NCBI GenBank assembly: GCA_030549495.1
Contig: JAUIRK010000917.1
Span: forward strand, 372,001-436,000
Source: Nectonema munidae
Lineage: Eukaryota; Nematomorpha; Nectonematoida; Nectonematidae
Length of the DNA stretch: 64,000 bases
Reading direction: 5' to 3'
In this document: piece by piece, positions 58,585-64,000 of the stretch
Layout: every line of letters starts with the position of its first letter
How positions within the stretch are numbered: the first letter of the stretch is position 1
Made by a program: the position numbers and the translations under genes
The notes under the pieces: generated by a model
Seen by the model: only the letters and a program-made list of their open reading frames with translations
Databases searched by the model: none
What the model was told of the DNA's origin: nothing

Positions 58585-58735
58585 TTAAAGTTAGTAGAAG
58601 TATCAATGGTTCGGCCATTTTTTATCCAGTACGGTTTTCCTTCAAGTTCTTCAAATTTGCAAACCATCTTTACGTTTGCGCCACTAACAGCTTCCACATT
58701 TCTTGGGTTGATAACGATGTGTTGTAACGCTTCAT
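58585..58735 (-). CDS. Ig-domain exon, first half
   Basis: Minus-strand exon of 151 bases. The acceptor TTTTTTTAG is strong; the donor is GTAAGAAT. It encodes EALQHIVINPRNVEAVSGAN, then VKMVCKFEELEGKPYWIKNG, the B-strand cysteine and the invariant tryptophan (YWIKNGR) of an immunoglobulin domain. It opens in phase 1 and closes in phase 2. The domain as a whole (with 56060-56217) begins and ends in phase 1, as is usual for Ig modules that shuffle. Other exons of the gene are not found, so it may extend outside the window. Confidence 0.78.
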
Positions 58736-58815
58736 CTAAAAAAATTAGTATTATGATAGACTACTTTTTTCGAATCTAGTTTAAGTTTAGAAAAATGGTT
58801 AAGAGCGTTGTATAT

Positions 58816-58900
58816 CAGTGGTGGTCAAACTATCACCCGTGAACCTATTTATGTTATACACGTTCCATTTTGAAATTTTATTGAGAAGTGTTTTTCTTAC
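58816..58900 (+). repeat. Single hAT-like transposon end
   Basis: CAGTGGTGGTCAAACTATCA followed by CCCGTGAACC, a typical hAT terminus. The opposite end is not seen. It is next to the Ig exon. Confidence 0.5.
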
Positions 58901-59488
58901 ACTTTTCCAAACTTCAGCTCAAATATGAAGATTAGGTCATGTTTTAAAGTAACTTCAAGTCTTTTTTTCTAAATTAGGAGGAGTGTTAAAAATCATGCAA
59001 TATAAATTAGTGCGGATGATTAGAAATTATTCTTTTGCCTAAAGCGATGCATTTAATGAGACAAAGATAATTGAAATTTAATAATATGCTTTAAAAATTA
59101 AAAACCTAAGTGTAGCTAACTCATTAGGTTAGTAAAATATGTTTGGCAAACATACTAACTAAATCAGTAAAGGCTCTTGTTCAAAAATTCATTAATGAAT
59201 TACTGAGGTTTATTAATTTGAAAAAGTAAAAAAAATCAGTAAAAAGTTATCCCTCTTATTAATTATAATTTTTTACTTTTGCCAATATATTTCCAAATAA
59301 ACTTCAGGGATGAAATAAATTTGATAAAATAACTATAAAATTCTAGTAACCTAACTGTACTTAGAATAAATACAGCTCCAGTAAACTTTACTATTTTTCA
59401 AATAAATAGTTCAGTAAAATTACCATAAGAAATCATCAATTTCAAATTTTTTAAAACATCTCAAAGCTGGATTAGAAGTTCAGAATTG

Positions 59489-59580
59489 TATGTGACGTTC
59501 GCATCCCTGAATTCTGAGTTCAGGATCTACTTGGACTTTACATCCAACTAAAAACTTAAGAAAGGCCTCTTCTACTGCAC
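59489..59580 (+). repeat. Dispersed repeat, copy 2 (GCGTTCGCA type)
   Basis: GTGACGTTCGCATCC, then GAATTCTGAGTTC, then TTGGACTTTACATCCAACT. It is the partner of 29752-29855. Just after it lies a run of 30 G. Confidence 0.55.
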
Positions 59581-59600
59581 ATTTAAAGCATAAAAAATAT

Positions 59601-59630
<30 letters not shown>
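59601..59630 (+). repeat. Homopolymer of 30 G
   Basis: Thirty consecutive G. Length may be affected by sequencing or assembly. Confidence 0.9.
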
Positions 59631-59631
<1 letters not shown>

Positions 59632-60203
59632 GTTCGTTCTCATAAAAATTTTATAAAACTATCATACATATCTTATCGTTGTTCTTGCTATACATAACTA
59701 TTGCTATATAAAGAAATTAGACTTTCTTGGTAGATTGAACCCTATACTTTTATTTTAAAAATCTTATTCTATATTTGATTGTTGTTTTTCCATTCCTAAC
59801 CTAAAGCCCTATTTTGTAAAAGTTTTTTCTTAATCTGACATTTAAACTCTTTTTGTGCCATTGCGAATATTGCTGAATCACTGATAGATCAGAAATAAAG
59901 TATAGATTTTAACTTTACGTTGATTCAATACTTTCTTATGACAATTTACTTCTTATTATAATTTTTTTCTTTTTCCTAAAAACTAAGTCAAAGATAAAAA
60001 ACTTTTACAATAAAAATCAAAACATGAGGCTTTTATTTATTCTAAATCTTTAGTTAGAGGGTCATACAAATTAAACATATTTTCAAATTTAGACATAAAG
60101 ACACTTCTAAAAATATATTTAATTGATCATTCTACTTGAACCCAAAAATAATTAAATAAATGAGTACAAATATATCAAATATACAAGTAAAATTTTCAGT
60201 TTT

Positions 60204-60415
60204 TTAACAGAGTAAGCTGTTTAATTCAAGTCTATGAGGATGCTTCCGAACATAAAAATCTACAACTTTATCCAAATCTATTTCTGCATCGTAGTGAATG
60301 TACAGAAGTGCTAGTTTAGACAGACGACTTTTTTTCATTGAAGCTCTCGTATATGTGTTTAATCTACGTAATGCACTTATACTTCTTTCACACTCGCATG
60401 AAATTACTGGAATTG
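60204..60415 (-). pseudogene. hAT transposase C-terminal dimerisation domain
   Basis: Minus strand, open for about 70 codons to a stop at 60204: VISCECERSISALRRLNTYT, then SMKKSRLSKLALLYIHYDAE, then DLDKVVDFYVRKHPHRLELN. This is the classic hAT C-terminal block (ERSFSxLRRLKTYLRSTM...RLxxLALL.IH). No upstream domains are recognisable, so it is a fragment. The short spacing (320 bases) to the hAT MITE at 60737 may be coincidental. Confidence 0.75.
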
Positions 60416-60736
60416 TTCAAGCTATCTGTAAAAGAACATAAATATTTGGAAACATTATTTCTGAGCATTATTTTACTGCTTGTGCTGGAAATTCAGGTCG
60501 TAGATTTGTGGCCATTTGCACAAAATGATTTTTCCAACGTTAGAAATTGAAAATAATTTTAAATTTAATTTTTTTGAATTAAATTTAAAAATATTTAAAT
60601 CAAATTACATTTTTAATTTTGAATTAAAAAAAATTTTTTAATAATAAGAATTTTAAAATTAAAAAGGTAAAAATTTGTGATAAGTAAAAAAAGTAAAAAA
60701 TTGATACACAAAATAAAAAAATAGGTTCGAGTAAAT

Positions 60737-61196
60737 CAGTGGTTCCCAATCTTTTTTATCCCGTTCCTCCTTTTTCAGTCACTTTTTTACCTGTGGACCC
60801 CTACAACTGAATAGTTTGAGCCAACAAATTTAATCAAAGATTTTTATGCAAAAAATTATTGTAGTCATCTTATTAAATCGTATGATTGCTTATTCATATG
60901 AAATCAGAGAAATCGTAAAGCCTGACATAAAATATGAATAAAATTTTTTTCCAATTTAAATATAAATTTTTCAAAAATATTGTAACTAATAAAAAGCATA
61001 CATAAAGATTCAAAATATGAAACTTTAAAAAAGGGAAGAATTATTTGAAAAGCTCTGAATATATATATTGATTTGGAAAATAGAAGTATATTAAAGGAGA
61101 TTAAGCATAAGTAGTTTGAAGTAGAATTTCCATGGACCCCTTGAAATTCTTCCATGGACCCCTAGGGGCCCATGGACCCCTGATTGGGAACCACTG
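60737..61196. mobile_element. Young hAT MITE, perfect ends and target duplication
   Basis: A 460-bp element with perfect 15-bp inverted ends, CAGTGGTTCCCAATC and GATTGGGAACCACTG. It has perfect 8-bp duplications GAGTAAAT at 60729-60736 and 61197-61204. Just inside the right end ATGGACCCCT occurs several times. Non-coding. The intact edges suggest recent movement. Confidence 0.95.
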
Positions 61197-61204
61197 GAGT
61201 AAAT

Positions 61205-62865
61205 GAAAAACAAAAAAAAAAGGAGTACCCAGAGTACGGGTCTGATTTAGATTATAAGAATGTATGTTTCAAATATATGAAAACCAACTTGATTACTTAT
61301 TCGAAAATAAAACTGAATAAGTTCAAGAAATCTTTGTTGATTAAATAATCATTATCTATAACACTTATAAAATTATGTCTCTTAAAAAACAACATTAAAA
61401 ATATATTGTGAAAACTCATATTTATTTTAGATTTAACGCCATCTTTCTTTTAGAAGAATTTGTAATTTTTAAAAATTGCACTCAAAATATCAAATGATTT
61501 GTTTCATTAGATTTAAACTCTTTTTAATGAAAATATTTCATGCTTTCCACACAAATTTTTTTCACTTATTGAAGTACTTTGTTTTAGTCGTTTGAAATGA
61601 AATGAAATTTTGTTAAAAAAAATAAAGTAATAAAATAAGGAGAGATAAATATAATTTACAACAATTTTATCCTATGTGCAGCTTCAACACGTCGAGGAAA
61701 CAAAGAAACGCCAACTTCAAGAACGTTGATACCAGCAAACAATTTTCTCGCACAGCATGTATATATTCATTTGCAGTTAATCTTTTATATTTGCTAACCC
61801 AATTTTAACCACAATTATGGTTAACTTACTGGTTTATGGCTTCAAAGTTCATTTTTTGTTTAATTGATGTATATGTGCTGTGCTTAGAATAAGCGCAAGA
61901 ATGAGGCTTAGAATGATCGGCAAGGGGTGTCACAGCGACCATAAGCGTATTTTAAAAGAAAAAAACTTTTACAATAAATTTTTTCAGTAGGCAATTATTA
62001 GTTCTTAGTTTTTTCTGATTTCCCTTTCAAAACTCATCTATTCCTATATTTGCTTTTTCAAAGTGTTAAATCATGCAAATAATGGATATTGCCTAATTCA
62101 AAGATCCACACTCCATACGATTCAATTATTTTTCTAGCCCTTGACAGGTGTGCAAGAAGAAATATATTTAGTTATTTTAATTAAATGTTTGAATTTAAAG
62201 CAACTATTTTCTTAGAATTAATCCTAAGTATTCAATCTTTTATACTTTGCATAACAAAGTACACTTGATTTTAGACGAAACTGAAAGTTATATTTCAGAG
62301 AAAGATAAGTATACACTATACATATTTATTAGTGAATCTGAAAGATATGTAAGCGAATTGCCCGCTCCTCTATCTATGCATTTCATCATTGAATTTGACG
62401 TCAGCGTATATCTCATACTTCTAAAATGGTTCTTCGAAAAGAGAACTCATGAAAAAGCGTGCTCCATTTTGTAGTATTTATCTATCTACATGATTGCACT
62501 TGTCTGTACTACTTACTCTCAGTACTTTCTTCAACACTGCCGCATATTTTCACTTCATTTTCATTTCATCATCATTTCATTTGGAAATATATCCGTTATA
62601 GATTCAAATGAAATCTTTTAAATTCAAATGAAATGTATAAAATCAAGAATGAAATTTTACATCTTTAAGCTTTTTTTTTAAATATTTTAGATTCAAAGGA
62701 AAGGTTTAAAAAAATTTTAAAAATTTGGAATTATATTTTTACAATTGAATTGAAAACCACTTTAATGCTGATATTATTTTTAAATAAAAATTAAATTAAA
62801 AAAAAATTTTTAATTTCACTTAAAGTTTAAATTCTATATAATACGATGAATATATCCTGGCTATA
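61205..62865. other. AT-rich spacer, no gene supported
   Basis: A GC-richer patch at about 61680-61790 and a 75-codon plus-strand frame at 62247-62474 were considered, but no motif is recognisable. Confidence 0.35.
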
Positions 62866-62997
62866 CAAGGAGATGTAGCCAGAGGATTGAACTAGTGGAA
62901 GTAGCGGGGGGGGGGGGCATCATCTATCAAAAAGAGAGTGGTGTAAGCCCCTAACATCCTATGTTCACACACTTTGCTGCACCTCTCGTATAACCCG
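62866..62997. repeat. Possible decayed MITE of the GTAGCCAG type
   Basis: Starts CAAGGAGATGTAGCCAG, followed by a G12-type run as in the MITEs at 11114 and 26295, and ends near a TTTGCTGCACCTCTCG, whose complement CGAGAGGTGCAGC is a weak partner. No target duplication seen. Confidence 0.35.
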
Positions 62998-63109
62998 TAT
63001 TCGGTTATTGTTCGTGTATCAACTTTTAAAAAAAGACAATGAGAAAAGAGGAAAATACTTTTTAAACATAAGATATTAGATATAAATATAACATCTATCT
63101 ATATGTGAA

Positions 63110-64000
63110 TAATGTATATACACGTGTTCTTGTATCATTTATAAAAATTAGGAATAAAAAAGAACCGAGTATAGGTCATTGGGGGACCCCCTTTGATAAA
63201 AGTAAGTGCAAACTAGAGAAAAAATATCCTCATGAAAAACTTGAAAATCACGAAGATTTAGGAAACTAGAAAACCACTTATGCATATTCCGATTTTGTCC
63301 AATTTATATAAAAGAAGTGCGTGATTAAGATTGCCATATGCTTTTTGGAAATCGAGGAAAAAAGTTATGCGAGCATTTTTGTCAGATGTATAAGAAGAGA
63401 TAATATAAAGTAAAGGGGTTAGTGCATCATAGGTACTCTTTTTAGGAAGAAATCCGTAGTGGTTGCGAGCAAAGAAATTTATTTCTTCAAGGCAGTTAAA
63501 CAGCTTAGAATACACTTTTTTTTCAAAAATTTCGGAAAAGTAAGATGTTAGGGCTATAAGTCGATAGCTTTCAATACAATCCGGATTTTTCCTCGTTAAG
63601 TAGGGGCACAACTTTGACGAGCTTTAATTTATCAGGAAAGATAGCCGACCGAATGGAAAGATTAAAAATGTAAAGAAGCACCTGGCCAATGTATTGGAGA
63701 CTAGAAACAATCAACTTAAGAGTAAAGCCGTCGTTTCCTCTTGAATTGTTATTATTTGGAGATTTGCAGGCCACTAAAATATGGTTCAGCGTAATAGTCT
63801 CAAAAAAGAACGAATTTGACCTCGAAGTGATTAAAGTATCAATGATGGTGAAAGAGGCCCTGGAAAGATCAAGGGCTGTATCTGCATAGAGATCCGCAAA
63901 GCTTTTTGCAGTTAATAGACTTTTTTATTGAAATTCCTTGGAGCGAAAAGATTATTATATTTTTCCAAAGATTCGATTTATTGGAGGTGGTAAGTTTATT
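63110..64000 (-). mobile_element. LINE reverse transcriptase fragment, continues past window end
   Basis: Minus strand. The piece 63774-63571 encodes GNDGFTLKLIVSSLQYIGQV and FPDKLKLVKVVPLLNEEKSG. The next, 63611-63258, encodes ESYRLIALTSYFSEIFEKKV, then NHYGFLPKKSTYDALTPLL and a degraded catalytic strand (FFLDFQKAYGNLNH). After it a poor match to GVPQGSILGPLLFLIFIND is seen to about 63110. This is the palm region of a non-LTR reverse transcriptase with breaks between blocks. The 5' part lies outside the window. The clade is not certain, and it differs from the three other LINEs in the window. Confidence 0.75.

Overview
The window is AT-rich nuclear DNA from an animal, most likely an arthropod and perhaps a copepod-like crustacean (inference). 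The reasons are conserved animal genes (MGRN1/RNF157, DNAJC12/Jdp and SNAPC3 homologues), spliced extracellular-domain exons with metazoan splice sites and phases, and a dense load of hAT, piggyBac, pogo/Tigger, Merlin, LINE and tRNA-SINE remnants. I recognise no LTR retrotransposon or other virus-derived element, no prokaryotic gene, no rRNA, no functional tRNA and no CRISPR array.

Layout. 1-500: N-terminal half of a pogo/Tigger transposase (minus), cut by the window edge. 587-3880: a broken but nearly full-length RTE-like LINE (minus). 3.9-7.5 kb: AT-rich spacer with two tRNA-like repeats facing each other. 7.6-8.5 kb: C-terminal tail of a second LINE. 9.6-11.7 kb: copy A of a repeat with hAT-like ends, carrying two nested MITEs, then a short relative at 12.1-12.4 kb. 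13.9-15.7 kb: intact intronless MGRN1/RNF157-type E3 ligase gene. 21.2-21.6 kb: intact intronless DNAJC12/Jdp gene. 21.9-24.0 kb: ZMYM1-like hAT. 24.8-27.0 kb: copy B of the repeat, with a 1.9 kb piggyBac (TTAA on both sides) inserted beside its right end. 30.9-32.2 kb: third LINE. 32.5-36.4 kb: ZBED5-like hAT with a rearranged transposase and a nested Merlin element. 37.1-38.2 kb: MITE and SINE. 39.6-40.7 kb: intact intronless SNAPC3 gene.

From 41 to 59 kb the minus strand carries exons of spliced extracellular-protein genes: two ZP-N-like exon pairs (41.0/43.3 kb and 46.4/47.6 kb) with matching intron phases, which look like tandem paralogues, and one Ig domain split over two exons (56.1 and 58.6 kb). 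Between them at 52.0-53.7 kb lies a decayed member of an unnamed repetitive gene family. The end of the window holds a hAT C-terminus (60.2 kb), a young hAT MITE with a perfect target duplication (60.7-61.2 kb) and a fourth LINE (63.1 kb to the edge).

The host genes are unrelated housekeeping or cell-surface genes and form no pathway together. The strongest leads are the unnamed family at 52 kb, the paired ZP exons, the rearranged hAT at 32.5-36.4 kb, and the composite repeat A/B whose nested insertions allow relative dating.
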